Shown: positions 41,574 to 50,100 of the stretch, piece after piece
Layout: each line of letters begins with the position of its first letter
Position numbering within the stretch: the stretch's first letter is position 1
NCBI GenBank assembly: GCA_901538445.1
Contig: LR594585.1
Span: forward strand, 757,226-821,225
Length of the DNA: 64,000 nucleotides
Direction of reading: 5' to 3'
DNA from: Gemmataceae bacterium
Lineage (GTDB): Bacteria > Planctomycetota > Planctomycetia > Gemmatales > Gemmataceae
Translations under genes and position numbers: made by a program
Notes under the pieces: model-generated
What the model saw: the letters and a program-made list of their open reading frames with translations, nothing else
The model's database searches: none
Told to the model about the DNA's origin: nothing

Positions 41574-41962
41574 GACCGGGCCGCCGGCGCGAGCGTGAAC
41601 TCGGCGTCCTCGACGACCTCGCGCGTCCGGCCCAGCAGTTCCCACCGCACCCGCAGCCGTGCCAGCCAGTGGACCTTCACGAGCGTGCCGTCGTAGCTCC
41701 ACGGCGTCGGCGGCAGCGGCACCGCGAACGTGCTCGGGTTCGGCAGCGCCGCGAGCGTGCCGTCGTCGGCCTTCCACGCCCGGTAGTGGACGACGCCGAT
41801 GTCCTCGGTCCCCTTGCCGGACGTGCGCCACAGCACCGAGAACTCGACGCTCCGCGTTCCGTCGGGCGGGCCGCCGGCGATCACGAACGCGCCCGCGAGT
41901 TCGCCCCGCGGCCGGTGCTCGCGGGCCGCCAACTCTAGCCGCACCTCGGGCGCGTCGGTCAT
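41570..41962 (-). CDS. arrestin-like beta-sandwich protein
   Basis: A 130-residue protein made almost wholly of strands (VRLELAAREHRPRGELAGAF, VEFSVLWRTSGKG, VVHYRAWKADDG, TPWSYDGTLVKVHWLARLRV, VEDAEFTLAP). The YDGTLVKVxWxxRxRV segment is like the fold of bacterial arrestin/SpoOM-type proteins. It sits four bases after the membrane protein gene and overlaps the ATPase start. No enzyme motif. The fold assignment is by pattern only. Confidence 0.7.
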   Translation of the reverse strand: MTDAPEVRLELAAREHRPRGELAGAFVIAGGPPDGTRSVEFSVLWRTSGKGTEDIGVVHYRAWKADDGTLAALPNPSTFAVPLPPTPWSYDGTLVKVHWLARLRVRWELLGRTREVVEDAEFTLAPAARS

Positions 41963-41966
41963 TCGA

Positions 41967-43013
41967 TCACTCCGGGGAGACGGTGAAGCCGAAGTCGGCC
42001 CGGTACGGCAGCACGCCCAGCGCGCGGCCGGTCACGCGGACCGTCCAGGCGATCTTGTTGTTCGGAGCGTGGAACGTGTGCATCGCGTCGCGGGGGACGG
42101 CGAACTCCGCGGTCAGCGGCAGGGAGCCGCCGGTCGCTTCCGGATCCGCGACCGGGTGCTTCTCCACTTCCTTCTTCGCGGTCGATTTGCTCGTCCCGGC
42201 AACGTAAGTCGCCTCCTCGGTGCAGACGAGCCACACGGTCACGCGGCCGAGCGGCACGATCCCGCCCTGTGCGACGTGAACGCGGCCCGCGGCCCCCGGC
42301 GCGAGCGGGTGGTCCGAGAGCTCGGCCACGACCCGCCCGACGAGGGACGACACGATCCAGTTGAGCCCCGCGTACAGCGCCGCGGCGATGATCGCGAGGC
42401 CGACCAGCAGGAACGGCGACAGGAACAGCAGTTCGCCCCACCGGATCAGGCCGCCGCGGTTCCACCCGCGGACCACGTTCACGACGAACGTGCTGAGGAT
42501 GCCGTTCCAGAACAGCGCCGCGACGACGAGGCACCCGAACTGGCAGCCCCACGGCACCCCGACCGGCTTGAGCCGGTACGCGAGGACCGTTCCGGGCTCC
42601 GTGTCGGCGACCGCGACGGTCGGGTGGGCGTCGCCCGCCTCGCGGCCCGCGGTCCGCGGTCGGGCGGCGGTCCCGGCCTCGACCCCCTCGCCGGCGGCGA
42701 CCGCGGCGGCGCTCTCGGGCGACGGTGCGGCGGCCACCGCCTCGCGGGCCTGGCGGATGAGCCGCGGGATCTCGGCCCCGCCGAACACGAGCAGGAACAT
42801 CGCACCGGGGCCGACGAACGCCAGCGGCACGAGCCACCCCGGCCCCTGTGCGATGAGCACCCACGCGGCGAGCGCGAACCCGACGACGTCGGCGAACAGG
42901 AACCCGAGGAACAGCTTCAGGCACCCCGAGCGCGCCGCCGCGACCGGGTCCGGCCGTGCGGCCGGGTCGGAGGGTGCGAGTGAATCCGTGTCGGGGTCGC
43001 GGTCGTCGGGCAT
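41967..43013 (-). CDS. four-helix membrane protein with arrestin-like C-terminus
   Basis: A 348-residue protein: N-terminal disordered acidic tail, two helices (LKLFLGFLFADVVGFALAAW; PGWLVPLAFVGPGAMFLLVF), a loop, two more helices (GCLVVAALFWNGILSTFVV; LLFLSPFLLVGLAIIAAALY), then a beta-rich soluble domain (HPLAPGAAGRVHVAQGGIVP; VTVWLVCTEEATYV; LTAEFAVPRDAMHTFHAPNN; KIAWTVRVTGRALGVLPYRA). The last part (FHAPNNKIAWTVRV) resembles the arrestin-like domain. First gene of the operon with the 130-residue protein and the ATPase. ATG at 43013. Function unknown. Confidence 0.75.
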   Translation of the reverse strand: MPDDRDPDTDSLAPSDPAARPDPVAAARSGCLKLFLGFLFADVVGFALAAWVLIAQGPGWLVPLAFVGPGAMFLLVFGGAEIPRLIRQAREAVAAAPSPESAAAVAAGEGVEAGTAARPRTAGREAGDAHPTVAVADTEPGTVLAYRLKPVGVPWGCQFGCLVVAALFWNGILSTFVVNVVRGWNRGGLIRWGELLFLSPFLLVGLAIIAAALYAGLNWIVSSLVGRVVAELSDHPLAPGAAGRVHVAQGGIVPLGRVTVWLVCTEEATYVAGTSKSTAKKEVEKHPVADPEATGGSLPLTAEFAVPRDAMHTFHAPNNKIAWTVRVTGRALGVLPYRADFGFTVSPE

Positions 43014-43076
43014 CGGGCGCGGCTCCGGGGTGCGGGGGTATTAAACCCGCCCCGCACGCAAACCGCAACCGTGCGA

Positions 43077-44109
43077 TTACTTCTGTGTGAGCCGCCGCGG
43101 CCTCTTCTGTTCGTAGAGCTTGAGTGCCTCAATCGCGTCCGCTCGTTCCGAGGCCTTCGTGAACGCCGGGTCTTCGAGTGCCTTCGTCTGCCACTTCACC
43201 GCCTGCTCAAAGTCGCCGGTTTCCGCACACGCGGCGGCGAGCGCCGACAGACTCTGTCCATCTCTCCACCCCGTCAGTTCGCAAAGTCGCTTACCATCCG
43301 CCACCGCCTTCTGACCGTCCCGGTACTTCTCATCAGGGCACGCTGCGAGAATCATGACGCGGCTTCCCAGAAGCTCCCGACGGTTCGGATCGAGTTGGAG
43401 GCCGGCCTCAAAGTCCTGTAGCGATTCTTTCCACTGCCCTTTGTTCAGCCCGAGCAGCAGGCCGCGAGTCAGGTAGACATCCGCGCTTTGAAGGCCCAAC
43501 CGGACGGCCTCGGTGAGATCGGCAATCGCCTTGTCCGGTTCGTTCTTCACCGCGAGTAACAGGCCCCGGTGATAAAACGCTTGTGCGCGCCCGAACCGCT
43601 GCGTGACCGCTTCATCGAAGTCTACTTTCGCGTGCTGCAACTCACCGAGGCACATGTACGCCACCCCGCGATTGAGGTGCGCACCGAAGTCCTTCCCGCC
43701 GAGGTGAATGCACTCGTCGAAGTCGAGAATCGCCTTCGCCCACTGCTCCTTCCCGCCCCGCGCCTCTCCCCGTCGTGCGTAGGCCTCGGCGCACCTGGGG
43801 TCCAATCGAAGGGCGGCGTCGAGGTCGCCGATCGCCTTGTCGAATTCACCGGTCATGACCAGCGCCTTACCCCGCTGGACGAGTACGACGCACGTGTTCG
43901 GGACCATACGGAGTGACTCGTCGTAGTCCCGAACCGCTTTGGCCCACTCTTTCTTCTCGGCGAGCGCCAGACCTCGGCTGAAGTAAGCCGAGGCCCGCGT
44001 GGGGTCGAGTCGGACGGCCGCGCCCAGGTCCGCAATCGCGCGGTCCCACTCCTTCTTCTCGAACCACACGCACCCGCGCCCTTCGTACCCCACCGCATCA
44101 GACGGACTC
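43077..44109 (-). pseudogene. TPR protein, 3' fragment (interrupted by IS)
   Basis: The C-terminal about 340 residues of a tetratricopeptide-repeat protein, with repeated [39 protein letters not shown] and [20 protein letters not shown], ending RPRRLTQK. A 1,236-bp insertion sequence separates it from its 5' part at 45346-45736. Removing the IS and one copy of the duplicated GAGTC joins [12 protein letters not shown] in frame, giving 472 residues. The gene is therefore broken in this genome although both halves are intact. Confidence 0.9.
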
Positions 44110-45345
44110 CAGTAGTTTCAAGTTCGGCGTTGAGGAGTAGCGGGCCGCATGGGTTTCGCCGTGAATGGAGGTTGCCACACCGCCGTCACGGAGATCACCC
44201 ATGCGTTCCGCTCCCCAGTCTATCCCCCGCGGCCGGGCGGCTGCTTCCCGCCACCTGCGGGTCGTGCTGACCACGTGGCTGTCGGCCGCCGTTCGCCTCC
44301 CGGCCAACCGACGCGCCTGTACCCCGGCCGCCGTCTGGCAACTCCTGCTGTGGGCCGCCGCGTTCGCCCGCTCGCTCGCCGCGGCGTGTGCCGTCACCCC
44401 CGGTGCCCCGACCGGGCAGGCCGTCTGGAACGCCCTCCGGGCCGCCCTTCCGAAGCGCCGCCGCACCCTCGAACGCTGGCTCCTCCCGGCCCTCCACGCC
44501 CCACTTCCGAAGCGGCCCAAGGGGGCGTGCGTCGCGCTCGACTACCACCGCATCCCGTACTACGGCGCGCCGGACCGGAACACCACCCGAGCGAAGTCGT
44601 CGGCCGGTACCCACACGTTCCACACGTACGCCACCGCCTGTGTGGTCGGCGGGCCGGGGCGGTACACCCTCGGGCTGACCGCGGTCGCCGAGAAGGAGCC
44701 GATGGCCGACGTCCTGGCCCGCCTACTCGATCAGGTCGCGGCGTCCCGGGTGCCGGTCCGGGCGGTTCTGCTCGACCGGGCGTTCTTCTCGATCGCCGTG
44801 ATGCGCCTGCTCCAGGCCCGCCGGGTGCCGTTCGTGATCCCGGCCGTCGTCCGCGGGCGCAAGCCCCGGCCGGGCGTGCCGGCGCTCGGACTTCGGGCCG
44901 TCCGACGACGGGGGGCCGGGCGGTACGGGTACACCCACGCCGACCGCGGGCAGTCGGTTCGGGTCGCGGTCGTGGTCGCCCACAAGAGCTACCGCCACGC
45001 CCGGACCGGGCGGCGGCACACCCGCAAGCTGCTGTACCTGACGTGGCGTGTGGGCGGCGGACCGGTCGCCGTTCGGGATCTGTACCGAACCCGGTTCGGG
45101 ATCGAGAGCAGCTACCGCCAACTCGGCGAGGCGCGCCCTCGAACCGCCTGCCGGGACGGGGTGGTGCGGCTGTTGTGGGTGGCGCTGGGGCTGATCATCC
45201 GCAACGCCTGGGTGTGGGCCAACCGGGGCGAGACGCGGCCGTGGTCGCTCGCCTCGACCCGGCTCATCCTGCTGCTGGACATCCTGGTCACCTTCACCCG
45301 TCAAACGACCGACCTCCAACCAAGACCCGCAACTTGAAACTACTG
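44110..45345. mobile_element. complete insertion sequence with 15-bp inverted ends
   Basis: 1,236 bp, ends CAGTAGTTTCAAGTT and its reverse complement AACTTGAAACTACTG, identical over 15 bases. Flanked by the five-base direct repeat GACTC at 44105-44109 and 45346-45350. It carries one transposase gene. Both termini and the target duplication are intact, so the insertion is recent. Ends starting with CAG and a five-base duplication would fit ISH3-like or IS4-group elements; the family was not firmly assigned. Confidence 0.93.
44201..45337 (+). CDS. DDE transposase of the insertion sequence
   Basis: A 378-residue transposase. The DDE catalytic triad can be read: Asp114 in CVALDYHRIPYYG, Asp192 in VLLDRAFFS and Glu302 in YRTRFGIESSYRQL, in the spacing usual for IS4-group/ISH3-like enzymes. 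The N-terminus is basic (SIPRGRAAASRHLRVVLTTW). The ATG at 44201 has GGAG ten bases upstream; an ATG at 44165 is possible. It stops eight bases before the right inverted end. No frameshift or stop interrupts it, so the element appears active-capable. Confidence 0.9.
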   Translation: MRSAPQSIPRGRAAASRHLRVVLTTWLSAAVRLPANRRACTPAAVWQLLLWAAAFARSLAAACAVTPGAPTGQAVWNALRAALPKRRRTLERWLLPALHAPLPKRPKGACVALDYHRIPYYGAPDRNTTRAKSSAGTHTFHTYATACVVGGPGRYTLGLTAVAEKEPMADVLARLLDQVAASRVPVRAVLLDRAFFSIAVMRLLQARRVPFVIPAVVRGRKPRPGVPALGLRAVRRRGAGRYGYTHADRGQSVRVAVVVAHKSYRHARTGRRHTRKLLYLTWRVGGGPVAVRDLYRTRFGIESSYRQLGEARPRTACRDGVVRLLWVALGLIIRNAWVWANRGETRPWSLASTRLILLLDILVTFTRQTTDLQPRPAT

Positions 45346-45736
45346 GACTCAACTTGATCATCCGATCGAAGTCCGCGAGGGCGCGGTCCCAGTCGCTTTT
45401 CAAGTACCACGCCCAACCCCGGTTCCCGTAGAGCTTGGGGGCCTCGGGGTCGAGCTGAATACCGCGTTCGAAGTCCCGGATCGCTCCGTCCGAGTCGCCC
45501 TTCCAACTCCGTGCCACGCCCCGGTCGCGGAACGTCCGGGCCGATTTGGGGTCGAACCGGACCGAGGCGTTGAACGCCACGAGCGCGCGGTCGGCGTCGC
45601 CGCACTCCAGCCACGCGACACCGCACTTGTAAGCGATTGGGCCCGACAGGTAGACGGACGCACTCGGATCGAGGTGCGCCCCGGACGCGGTGCCGAGCGA
45701 GAGGAACGTTGCAACGAGCGCGATACGCTGGGCCAT
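45346..45736 (-). pseudogene. TPR protein, 5' fragment (interrupted by IS)
   Basis: Encodes the signal peptide (MAQRIALVATFLSLGTASGA) and the first TPRs (IAYKCGVAWLECGDADRALV; RGVARSWKGDSDGAIRDFER; YGNRGWAWYLKSDWDRALAD) of the protein whose rest lies at 43077-44109. The frame runs into the IS after RMIKLSP and then becomes nonsense. ATG at 45736 is followed by a proper signal sequence; GGGGACGG is upstream. The intact protein would be an exported or periplasmic TPR scaffold of 472 residues. Confidence 0.9.
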
Positions 45737-45816
45737 CGGTCCGTCCCCATGGTGCCGGAGAGGCAGCCGGGAATAAGAGCGAAGGCCCATGAGACCGTCA
45801 AGGCGAGTGGTGCCGC

Positions 45817-46134
45817 TCAGTGGTCGAGCTGGAACCAGTCGGGGGAGGCGGCTTCGTACTTGGTGTAGGTGTCGTCGGGGTCCACCGGGGCGCACGCGAC
45901 GCCGCTGGCGGCCGCGAGGGCGGCCACGGCGTCGGCCGCGTCGCACTCGACCATGTACTGGCGCGACACGCGCCCGCCGGTCGCGGCGAACCGCGTCGCC
46001 TCGGCGTACACCCGCTCGTAGTCGTCGGGGGCGGTGCGGAGCACGTGCGTCCAGAACGCGGTGAGCCGGGCCTTGAACGCCGGCTCGGCCTCGCCCGGCT
46101 CCGCGAGAAGTGTCAGGCAAACGTACTCGGTCAA
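45817..46134 (-). CDS. hypothetical protein, TTG start
   Basis: A 105-residue soluble protein that must begin at TTG 46134 (no ATG or GTG lies upstream in the frame; GGGAGCG is nine bases before it). It contains EPAFKARLTAFWTHVLRTAP, DYERVYAEATRFAATGGR and VSRQYMVECDAADAVAALAA, ending DWFQLDH. Mixed alpha/beta, acidic. No family recognised. It stands between the TPR gene and the 208-residue gene on the same strand. Confidence 0.65.
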   Translation of the reverse strand: MTEYVCLTLLAEPGEAEPAFKARLTAFWTHVLRTAPDDYERVYAEATRFAATGGRVSRQYMVECDAADAVAALAAASGVACAPVDPDDTYTKYEAASPDWFQLDH

Positions 46135-46171
46135 GAGGCGCTCCCGTGGGGCCGGTGGGGCGGCCGCGGGG

Positions 46172-46798
46172 TCACCCCTTCCGCCGCAGGACGTTCAGGC
46201 TGATCTCGACCTTCGCGACCCGCACCTTGTTGTACCCGACGGACACGACTCCGGCCGCCGGGCCGGCCCCGGCCTCCCACGGGATGTGCAGGTCGAACAG
46301 GAGCCGCCGCGGCTGGCCCCGCCAGGTGAACGTGGCCAGCGACTTCGCCACCCCCGCCCCGGCCACGGCCACGTGCGTCGCCACCTCCGAGTCGCGGAAC
46401 ACGTCGCACAGGACCGGCCCGGACCCGAGCAGCTCCGCGTCGCTCTGGAGCGCGCGGGCCAGGGTGTGGACGCTCTCGGCCGATTCCGGGCGGTGCAGGT
46501 TCACCATGAGCCGGGCCGTCTGCCCCGGGACGACCTCGAGCGGCCCGAACACGGTCACCTGCAACTCGTCCGACGGCCCCTCCAGGCCCACCAGCCGCCG
46601 CAGCCGCTTCCAGATGGCCCGCCGGCGGCGGAGTTCCGACGGGTCGGGGACGCGGAACGGCGGGAGCGTCGGGACCGGCCCGCTCGGCGCGAGCGCGTCG
46701 CCCCCGGCGCCCGGGCGGGGCGGCTTCGACGACTGGGACGCCGAAACCCCCGGGTCCTTTGGGGGCAGCGACGAGGCGGAAGGAAGCGACTTCCCCAT
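46172..46798 (-). CDS. 208-residue protein divergent from the kinase-tubulin gene
   Basis: The first 70 residues are Ser/Pro/Gly-rich and disordered. The rest is a beta-rich domain (LQVTVFGPLEVVPGQTARLM; LHRPESAESVHTLARALQ; RRLLFDLHIPWEAG; VGYNKVRVAKVEISLNVLRR). ATG at 46798 with GGACAGAAC upstream. A longer in-frame start at 46840 is less supported. The shared 372-base divergent region with the kinase-tubulin fusion suggests a functional link. I do not recognise the domain; it may be a regulator or cargo of the filament protein. Confidence 0.7.
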   Translation of the reverse strand: MGKSLPSASSLPPKDPGVSASQSSKPPRPGAGGDALAPSGPVPTLPPFRVPDPSELRRRRAIWKRLRRLVGLEGPSDELQVTVFGPLEVVPGQTARLMVNLHRPESAESVHTLARALQSDAELLGSGPVLCDVFRDSEVATHVAVAGAGVAKSLATFTWRGQPRRLLFDLHIPWEAGAGPAAGVVSVGYNKVRVAKVEISLNVLRRKG

Positions 46799-47170
46799 GT
46801 TCTGTCCGTAAACGGGCGACAAGGGTGTCCGAGGGACCAACTACCGACCCGCCCCGTAAACCGGCCGATCCCCGAAAGGGATAACGGGCGGGTGTGTCTC
46901 CGACGAGTGCCCCGGGCCGGGCGGCCGATTCATCTGCGAGTGCGAGTCATGAGGGGGAGAGCCGAACCCTCACGGGCGAGACCGCGAATGGTTGTGCAAA
47001 GTATAGGACACGGCGCGGGGGCCGGCACGTGGATTCCGACGCGGGGCCGGTCCGCGACGCAAGTGCATTCCGTATTCCGGGTTCTTGCTGCCGGAAGGGT
47101 TCCGCTCGCGGCGCAACCTGTGATATACTTTCCCGAACCGCGATGCACTTCCGCGAAGGCACGACCGCAC
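46799..47170. other. 372-base divergent control region between 208-aa gene and kinase-tubulin gene
   Basis: No gene or repeat family was found here. It has GGGGCGG..AGGGGCGG-like short direct repeats and a -10-like TGATATACT box at 47121-47129. Both genes start within it, so it must hold promoters for both strands. Confidence 0.6.
47124..47129 (+). promoter_or_regulatory. candidate -10 box of the kinase-tubulin gene
   Basis: TGTGA-TATACT (extended -10 look), 42 bases before the ATG. A weak -35, TTCCGC, lies 18 bases upstream at 47100-47105. Confidence 0.4.
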
Positions 47171-50100
47171 ATGGCCGTCCGTATCGAAGCGAACGCCGAA
47201 CCGATCCCCGGGTACACCCTCATCGAGCAGATCGGGGCCGGCGGGTTCGGGGAGGTCTGGAAGGCCGAGGCCCCGGGCGGGATCTTCAAGGCGATCAAGG
47301 TCATCCACGGCGACATGCGGAGCAAGGACAACGACATCGTCCGCTACGCCGAACAGGAACTCAAGGCCCTCAAGCGGGTCCAGCAGGTCCGGCACCCGTA
47401 CCTGCTGGCCCTCGACCGGTACGACATCGTGGACGGCCGGCTGCTGATCGTCATGGAGCTGGCCGACTGCAACCTGTGGGACCGGTTCCGCGAGTACCGC
47501 AACCTCGGGCTCCCGGGCATCCCCCGCGACGAGCTGCTCCTCTACATGAGCGAGTCGGCCGAGGTGCTGGACCTGTTCAACGACCAGTTCCAGTTGCAGC
47601 ACCTCGACATCAAGCCCCAGAACCTGTTCCTGCTCTACAACCACGTCAAGGTGGCCGACTTCGGGCAGGTGAAGGACCTGGAGGGGCTCCTGGCCACGGT
47701 CACCGGCGGCATCACCCCGGTGTACGCGGCCCCGGAGACGTTCGACGGCATCGTCACCCGGTTCTGCGACCAGTACAGCCTCGCGTGCGTGTACCAGGAG
47801 CTGCTCACCGGGCAGCGGCCGTTCGACGGCACCAGCATGGGCCAGTTGCTCATGCAGCACCTGAACATGCCGCCGAACCTCCAGCCGTCGCCCCCGGGGG
47901 ACCGGCCGGTGCTGGCCCGGGCGCTGGCGAAGAAGCCCGAGGACCGGTGGCCCACGGTCAGCGGGTTCGTCCGGGCGCTGCTCGACGTGGACCCGAACTT
48001 CCAGGCCCCGGCGACCCGGGCCGCGTTCGCGCCGCTCCCGGTCCCGGCCGCGGAGCACTCCACGGCCGCCCCGCCCCAGCGGAAGTCCGGCCCGGTCGCG
48101 AACCCGCCGCGGCTGGTCCCGGCCGGCCCGCTCCCGCGGCTGGTCCCCCCCGGGGCCGGGAACCCGCTCGACACGCCCGAGCCCAGGGGCGACGTGGAGG
48201 TCACCACCGCCCCGGTCGCCGGCCCGCCCCCGGAGGTCACCGGCCCCGGCCCGCTCCGCCCGGCCCTGGTCATCGGCATCGGGCAGGCCGGGCTCCGGGT
48301 CGTCCAGCGGTTCCAGTTCGACGTCGCCGACCGGTACGGCCCGCCCGAGATGGTCCCGGTGGTCCGCACCCTGTTCATCGACACCGACCAGGACGCGCTC
48401 GACGAGGCGGTCGTCGCCCGCCCGCTCGACCGGCTCGCCCGGGTGAGGCCCGAGAACGTGTTCCCGACCAAGCTGAACCGGGCCGCCCACTACACCAAGC
48501 CGCGGCTCAGCGGCCGGATGCTCACCGAGGGGTGGTTCGACCAGCAGCTCATCTACCGGATCCCGCGGGGGCTCCAGACGGGCGGGGTGCGGCTGTACGG
48601 GCGGCTCGCGTTCTTCGACCACTTCCGCCCGCTCATGGCCCGGGTCCAGAGCGAACTGGAGGCGGCCGTGGCCGCCGACGCGATGGCCCGGGCCGAGACC
48701 CGGACCGCCCTCCTGCCGCGGACCAACCGGCCCCGCGTGTACATCGTCGCCGGCGCGTGCGGGGGCACCGGCGGCGGGATGTTCCTCGACATGGCCTACG
48801 CGGTCAAGGCCCGGCTCCGGCGGATGGGGTACGAGAGCCCCGAGGTCGTCGGCGTGCTGATCGTGCCCGAGGTGCAGCCCGGGAAGACGCCCCCGCAGGC
48901 GCTGGCCAACGCCCACGCCACGCTCACCGAGCTGAACCACTACGGCCGCCCCGACACGACGTTCACCGCGCACTACGACGACCGGGGCGGGGTCGTCGAG
49001 GACCGCGGGCCGCCGTTCACCGTGTGCTACGTCGCGCAAGCGCACGCGGCCGGGCTCAAGCTCCCGCCCCCGACGCAGACGGCCCTGCCGACCCACACGC
49101 CCCCGCTCATCACCAACGACCCCCGGGGCCGGGGCGGGGCGGTCCCCGACGCGCAGCAGGTGCGGCGGGTGAACCCGAACCTCGACGCGCTGCTCCCCTA
49201 CGCCGCGGTCGCCGACCTGATCCGGGTGAACCTGTTCACCGAGCTGGGCCGCACGGCCGACGAGATCCGGTCCATCCCGGCCGACGGGGTGCCCGCGCCC
49301 ACCGGCCCCACCGTCGCGGCGTTCGGCATGGACGGGTTCACGTGGCCCCGGGCCGAGCTGGTCGCCCGCACCACGCGGAAGGTGGCCAAGACGGTCCTGT
49401 CCCGGTGGGCCGCGCCGGACCCGGCCCGCGCCCGGGAGGTGATCCCGACGCTGGCCCGGGAGAAGTGGGCGCAGCTCAAGTTCGACCCCGAGGTGGTCCA
49501 GGGCCGGCTCCAACTGGCCGCGGACCTCGCGGTGGACCGGGTCGAGGACCAGATCGCGCAGGCGGCCGACCCGCTCGCCCCGCGGGGGTGGCTCGCGCGG
49601 CTCCCCGAGCCGGGGCAGGTGAAGGTCGCGCTCGACCGGCTCGTGAAGCTCCTCGGGCCGCCCGTGTCGGCGCTCAAGCAGGCCCCGGCGGCCGTCGAGC
49701 AGGCGGTGAACAAGACCGTGCAGGAGACCGGGGCCGCGTTCGCCGCCGCGGCCCGCGAGATGGTCCCCGCCCTGGTCAACGACTCGCAGTACCGGCTCGC
49801 CGGCGCGGAGGAGATGCTCCGCCAGTTCCTCACCACCATCGACCGGCTCATCAACCAGTACCTCAAGGCGGCCGTCGAGCTCGACGCGAAGGCCCAGGGC
49901 GGGTACGAGCGGGTGTCGCAGTACGCCCACTTCAACCAGGGCGGCCGGAAGCTGACCGTGGCCGAGTTCGGCGAGGCCATCAAGCAGTGGCCCCGGTCCC
50001 GGTTCCAGGCGATGACGTCCCGGGCCGTCGTGTCGGTGTACCAGACCGTGCGGGAGACGCTGGCCGCCCAACTGGCCGACGTGAAGAAGGCCCGGGAGCG

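Noticed and set aside
44723..46120. A long minus-strand frame running from the TPR 5' part into the IS.
   Set aside because: Beyond the insertion point it is antisense to the transposase and gives no homology; it is a chimera.
46034..47170. Upstream extension of the kinase-tubulin frame to 46034.
   Set aside because: It crosses the 208-residue gene on the other strand and the divergent control region. The kinase domain begins right after the ATG at 47171, following a -10-like box.
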